DNA of 37,464 nt from Pelagibacteraceae bacterium AG-325-C03 (lineage in GTDB: Bacteria > Pseudomonadota > Alphaproteobacteria > Pelagibacterales > Pelagibacteraceae), in the NCBI GenBank assembly GCA_003283025.1, contig QBYC01000007.1:1-37464 (forward strand). Direction: 5' to 3'. The position numbers and the translations under genes were made by a program. Below, one piece after another: positions 20,862 through 27,978 of this stretch; position 1 is the stretch's first letter, and each line of letters begins with the position of its first letter. The notes beneath the pieces are model-generated. The model did not search any database, was not told the DNA's origin, and worked only from the letters and a program-made list of their open reading frames with translations.

Positions 20862-22033
20862 CTATCTACCTCCCCAAAAACAATATCTAACGAACCAAGT
20901 ACAGCAGGTACATCGGCTAGCATGTGTCCACGAATTAAATAATCCATTGCCTGAAGATGAGAAAAACCCGGAGCTCTTATTTTACATCTATAAGGTTTAT
21001 TGCTACCATCAGATATCAAATAAACACCAAATTCACCCTTTGGAGCCTCTACAGCTGTATAAACGTCTCCTTTTGGAACCCTGTATCCTTCAGTGAATAA
21101 TTTAAAATGATGAATTAATGCCTCCATCGATTGCTTAATATCGTCTCTATTTGGAGGTGAAATTTTATTATCTATAGATTTAATTGGCCCTTTCGGTAAT
21201 TTTTCAATACATTGAAGAATAATTTTAACACTTTCTCTCATCTCTTCTATTCGGCAAAGATACCTATCATAACAATCTCCATTTTTTCCAACAGGTATTT
21301 TAAAATCTAGATCTTTATAAATTTCGTAAGGTTGTGATTTCCTTAAATCCCAAGGAATCCCTGAACCTCTTAGCATGACACCGGAAAAACTATGATCTAA
21401 CGCATCTTGTTTTGAGACTAAACCTATCTCTACATTTCGTTGTTTAAAAATACGATTATCAGTAAGCAATCCCTCCAAATCATCAATTATTTTTGGAAAT
21501 GACTTACAAAATTTTTCAATATCCTCAACAAGTTTAAATGGAATGTCTTTATGTACACCTCCAGTTCTAAAATAATTAGCGTGCAATCTTGAGCCGGATG
21601 CTCTCTCATAAAAAGTCATCAAAGTCTCTCTCTCCTCAAAGCCCCACAATGAGGGCGTCAAAGCTCCAACATCTAAAGCTTGAGTTGTTACATTTAAAAT
21701 ATGACTTAAAATTCTACCAATTTCACAAAATATTACTCTTATATATTTTGCTCTAATTGGAACTTCTACTTTAAGTAACTTTTCAGCTGCTAAAGCAAAC
21801 GCGTGTTCTTGGTTCATTGGAGCAACATAATCTAATCTATCGAAGTATGGTAAAGCTTGAGTGTAAGTTTTTTGTTCAATTAATTTTTCTGTTCCTCTAT
21901 GAAGTAACCCTATATGAGGATCTGCCTTTTCAACTATTTCTCCATCTAATTCCAATATTAATCTTAAAACACCGTGTGCAGCAGGATGTTGAGGACCAAA
22001 ATTTAAACTTAATGATTTAGTTTTTTTTACCAT
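20858..22033 (-). CDS. nuoD: NADH-quinone oxidoreductase subunit D
   Basis: 49-kDa-type subunit lining the quinone-binding site. From the ATG at 22033 it has 391 residues and opens [20 protein letters not shown], the family signature with the GPQHPAAHG loop that contacts quinone. The reading frame stays open upstream to a TTG at 22117, but the extra 28 residues lie wholly inside nuoC and do not resemble NuoD. The chosen start overlaps nuoC by 17 nt. The C-terminus ends with the expected [13 protein letters not shown]. Confidence 0.96.
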   Translation of the reverse strand: MVKKTKSLSLNFGPQHPAAHGVLRLILELDGEIVEKADPHIGLLHRGTEKLIEQKTYTQALPYFDRLDYVAPMNQEHAFALAAEKLLKVEVPIRAKYIRVIFCEIGRILSHILNVTTQALDVGALTPSLWGFEERETLMTFYERASGSRLHANYFRTGGVHKDIPFKLVEDIEKFCKSFPKIIDDLEGLLTDNRIFKQRNVEIGLVSKQDALDHSFSGVMLRGSGIPWDLRKSQPYEIYKDLDFKIPVGKNGDCYDRYLCRIEEMRESVKIILQCIEKLPKGPIKSIDNKISPPNRDDIKQSMEALIHHFKLFTEGYRVPKGDVYTAVEAPKGEFGVYLISDGSNKPYRCKIRAPGFSHLQAMDYLIRGHMLADVPAVLGSLDIVFGEVDR

Positions 22034-22631
22034 CTTTTTCTGAATTTTTAATTTCTCTAACGTAATTAGTTCCCTCCCAAGGACTCTCAAAATCAAAGTT
22101 TCTGTAATTTTGCTCAAGTTTTACAGGCTCATAGATAACTTTTTTATTTTTTTCACTGTATCTAACCTCGTTAAAACCAGTTAAAGGAAAATCTTTTCTT
22201 AGAGGATGCCCTTTGAAACCATAGTCAGTCAAAATTCTTCTAAGATCAGGATGATTTTTAAATTTGATGCCATACATATCAAATACCTCTCTCTCCATCC
22301 AATTTGATGAAGGAAAAATTTTCGTTAAACTGTTAATGAATTGATTGACATCAAATCTAATTAGAACTTTTATTCTTGTATTATGCTCATGGGATAAAAA
22401 AAGATAAATCAATTCAAATCTTTTTTCGTTTTCTGGATAATCTACTCCGGCAATATCGATAAGTTGTTTAAACTTACATCCATCGTTAGATTTTAAGAAT
22501 TGGACTACGTCTACTAAATTCTTTTCTTCTATTTCAATAAAAAGTTCCTCATTATTTATAGATGAACTTTTTATTTTACTAGAGAGTTCCGAGTTGATTA
22601 ATTTTTCAATTTTTTTTAATTTTAGGTACAT
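22017..22631 (-). CDS. nuoC: NADH-quinone oxidoreductase subunit C
   Basis: 30-kDa subunit of the complex I peripheral arm, 204 residues. Signatures include [20 protein letters not shown], then the segment [20 protein letters not shown] and the terminal [19 protein letters not shown]. It is separate from nuoD, unlike the fused NuoCD of enterobacteria. It starts 2 nt after the nuoB stop. Confidence 0.96.
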   Translation of the reverse strand: MYLKLKKIEKLINSELSSKIKSSSINNEELFIEIEEKNLVDVVQFLKSNDGCKFKQLIDIAGVDYPENEKRFELIYLFLSHEHNTRIKVLIRFDVNQFINSLTKIFPSSNWMEREVFDMYGIKFKNHPDLRRILTDYGFKGHPLRKDFPLTGFNEVRYSEKNKKVIYEPVKLEQNYRNFDFESPWEGTNYVREIKNSEKDGKKN

Positions 22632-22633
22632 TA

Positions 22634-23167
22634 TTATCTTTTTATAGAGCCTTCTCTCCTAATTTTTTTTTGTAATTGTAAAATACCATATAATAACGCT
22701 TCAGCTGAAGGCGGACAGCCAGGAACATATACATCAACTGGAACAATTTTATCACAGCCTCTGACAACAGAATAAGAATAGTGATAATAACCGCCACCGT
22801 TAGCACAACTTCCCATAGATATGACGTATCTAGGTTCAGGCATTTGATCATAAACTTTTCTTAGAGCTGGTGCCATTTTATTTGTTAAAGTACCAGCAAC
22901 AATCATCACATCAGATTGTCTTGGTGAAGCTCTTGGAGCTGCTCCAAATCTTTCTAGATCGTATCTTGGCATAGAAGTTTGCATCATTTCAACTGCACAA
23001 CAAGCAAGACCAAAAGTCATCCAATGTAAAGAACCTGTTCTTGCCCAATTGATTAAATTATCAGTTGATGTTGTTATAAAACCTTTCTCTGCAAAATCTT
23101 TTGCTAAATCTTTAAATTCTTCAGGTATTTCTTTTTGTTTAGAAGAATAATCTAATTTTATTCCCAT
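22634..23167 (-). CDS. nuoB: NADH-quinone oxidoreductase subunit B
   Basis: Carries cluster N2, the last electron carrier before quinone. The 177 residues have the tandem cysteines C56 and C57 (ACCAVEM), C121 (GSCANGGG) and C151 ([10 protein letters not shown]). The start is set at 23167 because AGGAG lies 7 nt upstream. An in-frame ATG at 23188 would add seven residues and would itself contain that site. It overlaps nuoA by 10 nt. Confidence 0.96.
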   Translation of the reverse strand: MGIKLDYSSKQKEIPEEFKDLAKDFAEKGFITTSTDNLINWARTGSLHWMTFGLACCAVEMMQTSMPRYDLERFGAAPRASPRQSDVMIVAGTLTNKMAPALRKVYDQMPEPRYVISMGSCANGGGYYHYSYSVVRGCDKIVPVDVYVPGCPPSAEALLYGILQLQKKIRREGSIKR

Positions 23168-23526
23168 TCTAATGCTCCTTTTTTCCATTCATAAATAAAA
23201 CCGATTGTTAAAACTCCAAGAAACAACATCATGGACCAAAAACCTAATGTTCCTATTCCACCAAGTGATATTGCCCAAGGGAATAGAAAAGCAATCTCAA
23301 GGTCAAATATAATAAAGAGTATTGCAACTAAATAAAATCTGACATCAAATTCCATTCTTGAATCGTCGAAAGGTTCAAATCCGCACTCGTATGCTGATAA
23401 TTTTTCTGGATCAGGGTTGGATGGTGATGCTAGATAGTTAGTAACTACAAAGCCAATACTTAAAAATAAAGAAATAAATAGAAATATTATAATTGATAAA
23501 TATTCGGATAAAAAGTTATAAATCAT
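23158..23526 (-). CDS. nuoA: NADH-quinone oxidoreductase subunit A
   Basis: First gene of the complex I operon, a 122-residue membrane subunit with three helices. The conserved loop [20 protein letters not shown] around 44-63 contains the cysteine that marks the active/deactive switch in mitochondrial ND3. No good Shine-Dalgarno lies in front of the ATG. The upstream 165 nt hold a dyad and possible promoter. Confidence 0.96.
   Translation of the reverse strand: MIYNFLSEYLSIIIFLFISLFLSIGFVVTNYLASPSNPDPEKLSAYECGFEPFDDSRMEFDVRFYLVAILFIIFDLEIAFLFPWAISLGGIGTLGFWSMMLFLGVLTIGFIYEWKKGALEWE
23175..23179 (-). promoter_or_regulatory. Ribosome-binding site of nuoB
   Basis: AGGAG on the minus strand, 7 nt before the ATG at 23167 and inside the nuoA end. 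It is the strongest Shine-Dalgarno match I noticed in the nuo run and fixes the nuoB start. Confidence 0.6.
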
Positions 23527-23543
23527 TTTTTAATCAATATCTA

Positions 23544-23565
23544 CCTTAATACACGTGGTTTAAGG
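23544..23565 (-). promoter_or_regulatory. 22-bp dyad in the nuo leader
   Basis: An interrupted palindrome 17 nt before nuoA: outer arms CCTTAA and TTAAGG around a central CACGTG, sharing one centre, with 2 unmatched bases on each side between them. A TATAAG (23569-23574, minus strand) lies just upstream. If this is the -10 box, the dyad covers the transcription start, as a repressor operator would. It could instead be an RNA hairpin. No convincing -35 was found for that -10. A TGCTATAAG extended -10-like sequence lies at 23589-23597. Confidence 0.35.
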
Positions 23566-23691
23566 ATTCTTATATTAACTTGATGTTACTTATAGCATTT
23601 AACTGTAAAGAGTACATGACAGAAAGAAGCATTTATGAGGATCAATAAATGTTAATTTATATTGTTTTACATGAAAATCATTATCAATTAG

Positions 23692-23768
23692 TGGCGGGAG
23701 TGACCGGGCTCGAACCGGCGACCTCCTGCGTGACAGGCAGGCGCTCTAACCAACTGAGCTACACCCCC
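23692..23768 (-). tRNA. tRNA-Asp (GUC)
   Basis: A complete 77-nt cloverleaf with encoded CCA. The acceptor stem GGGGGTG pairs with CACTCCC (one G-U). The D-arm begins TAGCTCAG, the anticodon loop CTGTCAC contains GTC, and the T-arm GGTTCGAGCC is standard. It lies 16 nt downstream of tRNA-Val and 165 nt before nuoA. The order tRNA-Val, tRNA-Asp, nuoA is one I recall from other Alphaproteobacteria. Confidence 0.97.
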
Positions 23769-23784
23769 ACATTTGTTTATTTAA

Positions 23785-23860
23785 TGGTGGGCGGTAAAGG
23801 ACTCGAACCTATGACCCTCTCGGTGTAAACGAGATGCTCTACCAACTGAGCTAACCGCCC
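23785..23860 (-). tRNA. tRNA-Val (UAC)
   Basis: A complete 76-nt cloverleaf with encoded CCA. The acceptor GGGCGGT pairs with the ACCGCCC at the 3' end. The anticodon loop TTTACAC gives TAC, and the T-loop is GGTTCGAGTCC. It is probably co-transcribed with tRNA-Asp. It is the last backbone element before the accessory genes at 23961-27970. Confidence 0.97.
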
Positions 23861-23877
23861 ATATTAAATAAAATCGA

Positions 23878-23906
23878 GATATACAATAAAAATTTTATAA
23901 AGTAAA
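23878..23906 (-). promoter_or_regulatory. Possible promoter of the tRNA-Val/tRNA-Asp unit
   Basis: On the minus strand, TTTACT (23901-23906) and TATATC (23878-23883) are spaced by 17 nt and would start transcription about 10-15 nt before tRNA-Val. Each box matches 4 of 6 consensus bases, so in such AT-rich DNA this is only a candidate. Confidence 0.35.
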
Positions 23907-23960
23907 AAAGTATTTAATTACTAATGCAATTTAAATAAATAGCTGTAATATTAGTAAAAT

Positions 23961-24485
23961 ATGATTTTAAGCTGTAATTCGTGCGAAAAAAAATTTGTTG
24001 TTCCAGATCAAGCTATAACTTCATTGGGAAGATTAGTTCAATGCGGCTCTTGTGGAAACAAATGGAAGCAGTTTCCTTTAAATTCAGAAGTTAAAAAAAC
24101 TGAAATTAATAATTTAACTAACAAAAAAAAAAATGAAATAAATCAAATAACTATAACTAAAAAAAACAAACTTAAGAAAAAAAGAGCAAAAAAATCACGA
24201 GAGATAAATCTTTATTCTCCTGAATATTTACGAAAAAAACATGGAATAAATTTAGGTAATATTGAAATAGATAATGCTTTAAATACTAATAAAAAAGTTA
24301 GTTTTGGTTTTTATAATTTGCTTATTCTTTTTATTGTAATAGTTGTAATTATATCGAGAAGTCTTTATTTTTTCCAGGATTTTATTGTTGAAAATTTTCC
24401 TTTTAGTAAATTTTATTTAGACTACTTTTTCGAAAGTATTAGGAATATGTTCGAGATATTTAAAAATCTTATTTTTAAATATTAG
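23961..24485 (+). CDS. MJ0042-type zinc-ribbon protein with one membrane helix
   Basis: 174 residues. The N-terminus is an MJ0042-type zinc ribbon with C5-x2-C8 and C28-x2-C31. The spacing and the VPDQAI/LVQCGSCGNKW pattern are as in alphaproteobacterial homologues. A very lysine-rich, low-complexity linker follows (about 40-95). One membrane helix lies at about 115-137, with about 37 residues after it. No function is established. A role sensing or binding nucleic acid or protein at the membrane is only a guess. It is one of two plus-strand genes in the first 35.9 kb, and its stop overlaps the end of the three-module gene by 11 bp in convergent orientation. No Shine-Dalgarno is visible. Confidence 0.8.
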   Translation: MILSCNSCEKKFVVPDQAITSLGRLVQCGSCGNKWKQFPLNSEVKKTEINNLTNKKKNEINQITITKKNKLKKKRAKKSREINLYSPEYLRKKHGINLGNIEIDNALNTNKKVSFGFYNLLILFIVIVVIISRSLYFFQDFIVENFPFSKFYLDYFFESIRNMFEIFKNLIFKY

Positions 24486-27027
24486 ATTCTAATTCTTTAA
24501 TATTTATAATCTTTTCAGATAAATTAGAATTATTTTTCTTTATATCGTTGAAAAAATTCCAAGCTAAAACTAAAAGTACGTTATTTTTGTTTTTTATTTT
24601 AGATTTACTTTTAATCGGTATTTTCACGCCTGGTATAAACTTATTATGCTTCAATTTATTATCTTCTATTATGAAGTCTATCTCCTTTGAGATTCCAAAA
24701 AAATTCAGAGCAGTTGTTGCTTTAGCAGGAGCTCCATAGCCAACAATTGATTTATTTTTCTGTTTTAATTTTTTTATATTAGCTAATACATTCTCTCTTA
24801 TCTTGTAAACCTTCTCTCCAAATTTTTTGTAAGTTCTCAAATTTTTTATTCCGTAATTTTCCTCTTCTTGAAGCATTTTTTTTACACTCGAATCAATTTT
24901 TGTTTTATTACTTTTTTTTAAATAAACTCTTATAGAGCCCCCATGAGTATTTACTTTTTCTGCTTTATATATCGTTGCACTAAATTGATTAAAAAAGTTT
25001 ACTAAAGATGTCAGTGACCAATAATTGTAATGTTCGTGGTAAATATTATCAAATGTTAAATCTTTAAGGGTGTTCATTAAATACTGAACTTCAATTATTA
25101 TAGTTCCTTTTTTATTAATCAAACTTAACATACATTCTGCCATTTCTTTTAGTTTATCTGAATGAGCAAATACATTGGAGGCTAAAATTAAATCAGCATC
25201 TTTTTTAATTTTTTTAAGATTTTTTTTATTTAAAAATCCATTTAAAGTTTTAATCTTATTTTTATTTGCAAGCTTAGCTAAATTTTTTGCAGGCTCAATA
25301 CCCAAAACTTTTTTAAAACCCATCTCCAAAAAAGGCTTTAGGGCTACACCATCATTGCTTCCAACATCAATTATATAAGATTTCTTTTTATTTAATTTTA
25401 ATTCTTTATTGTATTTTTTTGCTGCGTTTACAAAATGATCTCTAAAAACTTTTGATGTTGATGAGGTATAAAGATAATTTGAAAACATTTTTTTTGGGTC
25501 AACAGACACAGATAACTGACAATTATGACATTTTTTACAATAATTCATCTCCAAAGGGTAAAGTTCACATTTTTCATCTTTTTTATTAATCAAATTATTT
25601 GCCAATGGTTGATAACCAAGCGAGACAACTCTTTTAAGATCAGTATTGCCACACGATCTGCAATCAAATTTATAGGTCTCCAATAATAAATTTTTTTCTT
25701 TTTCGTCTACAAATACATGTTTAATTGTATGCGTAATCCCATAATTTTCATGATCTCGTTCACCTCTTACAAGATTTAAAAATGTTGTATCTTTAGAAAA
25801 AACCATTGTATGAGCAACGTTCGGCTTAATAATCGACAACTGACCTTCATTTACAACTTGAGTTATTTTTGGTGCATTAGGATTAATTATGTCCTGAAAT
25901 ACTTCTATGATTTGTCCTTTTGTAAAAAGACACTTCTGTTCCTGTTGGGGATGATAATGATTAGCTCTAATTGTTCCTTTCTTCGACTTTATCATACCAA
26001 TTAAATTAATTGGCTCAGTTAACTCGTGGTTACTTATAACTCCTCTGTCATCGACATATAAATTTTCTCCGTCTTTAATATGTTCCAAATCTTTAATTAA
26101 ATCTTGCTTAGACCATTTTTGTATCATTTCTTTAATGTTTTGATCCAAGTTATATAAAAATTTAAATCCAGTTTTTAATAATTTCTTGTTTGATAAAGAA
26201 AATCCCAAATTTGGTACCTCGTCATTAGTTTCCTTCAACAATGTTTTAGGATTATGTTTTTTACAAATTTCAGCAACTTCCTTAACAGTCAAAGTCTCTT
26301 TAGTTAAATTAAAAATATCTGAGTTTATTTCACTCTTTTCTTCCATAAATTTAAAACATCTCACCACATCAATCAAAGGTACTAAGCTTTTGATTTGTCT
26401 GCCACCTGCGAATAATTTTAAGGTCCCATTTTGAGATGCTATTTTGGAAAATAAATTAGGCATTATATCAATTCTCATCGAATCAGTTGAATAACCATAA
26501 ACAGAACCAAGTCTTAAAATAATATAGTTTTTCCCTGATTTTTTTAATTGTTCTTCATTTACGGCTTTAGAGGAAGAATATGATAAAACAGGCTTTGTCT
26601 CCTCGTTTTCTCTAATATCTTTTTTCACTACTTCAATACCCTCATAGACAACGTGAGTAGATGGAAAAATAATTTTACATTTATCATTAATTACATCCAA
26701 AATATTTTGAGTTCCTTTTTCACCAACCTCTCTTATATTCTCATCTTGAGCTAATGAAGATTCGCTTTTTGTTCTAGGAACTTCAGTTACACCCGCTAAA
26801 TGATGTATGACATCTGCATCCTCACAATATTTCTTAATCAAATCTCTATCTAAAATATCTCCTTGGACAAATTCCATATTCCAGTTACGAATTTGGTTCA
26901 CTCGTTCTGATATAAATCTATTATCAATCACAATAATTTTATGATTCCAGCTAACACCAGAATACAGTTTACACAGCTCAGTTCCTATATAGCCTAATCC
27001 TCCGGTAATAATGATTTTTTTTTTCAT
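24475..27027 (-). CDS. Three-module sugar enzyme: SDR epimerase/reductase, cupin, C-methyltransferase
   Basis: 850 residues from an ATG at 27027. Module 1 (about 1-305) is an extended short-chain dehydrogenase with Rossmann motif GGLGYIG (9-15), Thr124 and the YxxxK pair Y150/K154. Module 2 (about 320-440) is a cupin with NHYHPQQEQK (356-365) and H406, resembling the cupin half of CapF-like enzymes or WxcM/FdtA-type isomerases. Module 3 (about 455-850) is a NovU/TcaB9-type sugar C-methyltransferase. It has zinc cysteines C456, C459, C497, C500 and C503, SAM motif DVGSNDG (554-560), the active-site block YHEHYNYW (663-670) and the C-terminal segment VGYGAPAKATTALNFF (762-777). These would make or tailor an NDP-linked branched sugar. 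The substrate is not deducible. No frameshift or stop lies between modules. Confidence 0.87.
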   Translation of the reverse strand: MKKKIIITGGLGYIGTELCKLYSGVSWNHKIIVIDNRFISERVNQIRNWNMEFVQGDILDRDLIKKYCEDADVIHHLAGVTEVPRTKSESSLAQDENIREVGEKGTQNILDVINDKCKIIFPSTHVVYEGIEVVKKDIRENEETKPVLSYSSSKAVNEEQLKKSGKNYIILRLGSVYGYSTDSMRIDIMPNLFSKIASQNGTLKLFAGGRQIKSLVPLIDVVRCFKFMEEKSEINSDIFNLTKETLTVKEVAEICKKHNPKTLLKETNDEVPNLGFSLSNKKLLKTGFKFLYNLDQNIKEMIQKWSKQDLIKDLEHIKDGENLYVDDRGVISNHELTEPINLIGMIKSKKGTIRANHYHPQQEQKCLFTKGQIIEVFQDIINPNAPKITQVVNEGQLSIIKPNVAHTMVFSKDTTFLNLVRGERDHENYGITHTIKHVFVDEKEKNLLLETYKFDCRSCGNTDLKRVVSLGYQPLANNLINKKDEKCELYPLEMNYCKKCHNCQLSVSVDPKKMFSNYLYTSSTSKVFRDHFVNAAKKYNKELKLNKKKSYIIDVGSNDGVALKPFLEMGFKKVLGIEPAKNLAKLANKNKIKTLNGFLNKKNLKKIKKDADLILASNVFAHSDKLKEMAECMLSLINKKGTIIIEVQYLMNTLKDLTFDNIYHEHYNYWSLTSLVNFFNQFSATIYKAEKVNTHGGSIRVYLKKSNKTKIDSSVKKMLQEEENYGIKNLRTYKKFGEKVYKIRENVLANIKKLKQKNKSIVGYGAPAKATTALNFFGISKEIDFIIEDNKLKHNKFIPGVKIPIKSKSKIKNKNNVLLVLAWNFFNDIKKNNSNLSEKIINIKELESNI

Positions 27028-27079
27028 AGATTTTTAATTATTATTTACTTATATTATTTTTTATTATAACTCAATTAAG

Positions 27080-27970
27080 ATGAATATATATGACTGCTTC
27101 ATGTATTTTGATGAAGATTTGCTTCTAGATTTGAGATTAAATGCGCTTAATAAATTCGTTAAAAAATTTGTGATAACTGAAGCAACATTCACACATAATG
27201 GTAATAAAAAAAAATTAAATTTTGATATACGCAAATTTAGAAAATTCGAGGATAAAATAATCTATATTGTTGTAGATGAGCAACCTAAAAATATAATGAA
27301 TTTATCTGAGAGTGATACTAAAGAAAAACGAGGAGAAAAATTAATACTAAATGGAATGGCTAGAGATTATTTTCAAAGGGAAAACCTTCTCAAAGGAACT
27401 AAAAATGCCTCAGACGATGACTTAATTTTAATAAGTGATTTAGACGAAATACCGAATTTAAATGAACTTAATTTTTCCCTAATTCAAAATAAAATAGTAA
27501 TGTTTGAACAAAAAATGTTCTACTATAAACTTAATTTATTATATGAGGATTATACCTGGTTAGGAACTAAAGGCGTCAAAAAGAAAAATTTTTTAACTCC
27601 TCAGTGGCTTCGTAATATTAAAGGTAAAAAATATTCAAAATGGAGAATAGATACCTTTTTTTCAAAAAAAAAATACTCTAATTTATATTTTATTAAAAAT
27701 GGTGGTTGGCATTTTACTTGTTTAAGAACTGCAGAAGATTTAGAAAAAAAATTACTTAATTTTGCTCATCATTACGAATACGAAGAGAGCGGGCTAAATA
27801 TTGAAAATTTAAAAAAATTAATTGAAGAAAAAAGAGTTATGTACGATCATAATGTTGATCAAAAAGGTTACAAATGGTCGGGTAAATCAATTTTAAAAAA
27901 CTTAGATATCAGTCAATTGCCTGAGTATGTTTCAGAAAATTTGAATAAATACTCAGATTGGATTGATTGA
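27080..27970 (+). CDS. Glycosyltransferase family 17 protein
   Basis: 296 residues resembling GT17, the family of eukaryotic beta-1,4-mannosyl-glycoprotein GlcNAc-transferase III and its bacterial relatives. Family-like segments are MNIYDCFMYFDEDLLLDLRL at the start, VITEATFTHNG (31-41), the likely metal/donor site SDLDEIP (119-125) and GGWHFTCLR (208-216). There is no signal peptide or membrane helix, so it should act in the cytoplasm, probably on a lipid-linked glycan. The donor is unknown. It is divergent from the three-module sugar gene with only 52 bp between the two starts, suggesting shared control. It converges on lon with an 8-bp gap. No Shine-Dalgarno precedes the ATG. A TATTAT box lies about 15 nt upstream of it. 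Confidence 0.85.
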   Translation: MNIYDCFMYFDEDLLLDLRLNALNKFVKKFVITEATFTHNGNKKKLNFDIRKFRKFEDKIIYIVVDEQPKNIMNLSESDTKEKRGEKLILNGMARDYFQRENLLKGTKNASDDDLILISDLDEIPNLNELNFSLIQNKIVMFEQKMFYYKLNLLYEDYTWLGTKGVKKKNFLTPQWLRNIKGKKYSKWRIDTFFSKKKYSNLYFIKNGGWHFTCLRTAEDLEKKLLNFAHHYEYEESGLNIENLKKLIEEKRVMYDHNVDQKGYKWSGKSILKNLDISQLPEYVSENLNKYSDWID

Positions 27971-27978
27971 TTTGATAA

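Noticed and set aside
22034-22117. Upstream extension of nuoD to a TTG
   Set aside because: The extra 28 residues overlap nuoC completely and do not match NuoD. The ATG at 22033 gives the family start.
22642-22851. 69-codon minus-strand frame inside nuoB
   Set aside because: Same strand as nuoB but another frame, and it covers the conserved nuoB cysteine region. There is no independent support.
23560-23565. AAGG in the dyad arm as the nuoA Shine-Dalgarno
   Set aside because: It is more than 15 nt from the ATG, too far for normal spacing.
23692-23860. tRNA pair as an integrase attachment site
   Set aside because: No integrase gene and no second copy of either tRNA 3' end was seen by eye near the far end of the accessory segment. 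Kept only as a possibility in the island finding.
27971-27978. Bidirectional terminator between GT17 and lon
   Set aside because: Only 8 bp lie between the stops, and I saw no stable hairpin with a T-run around them.
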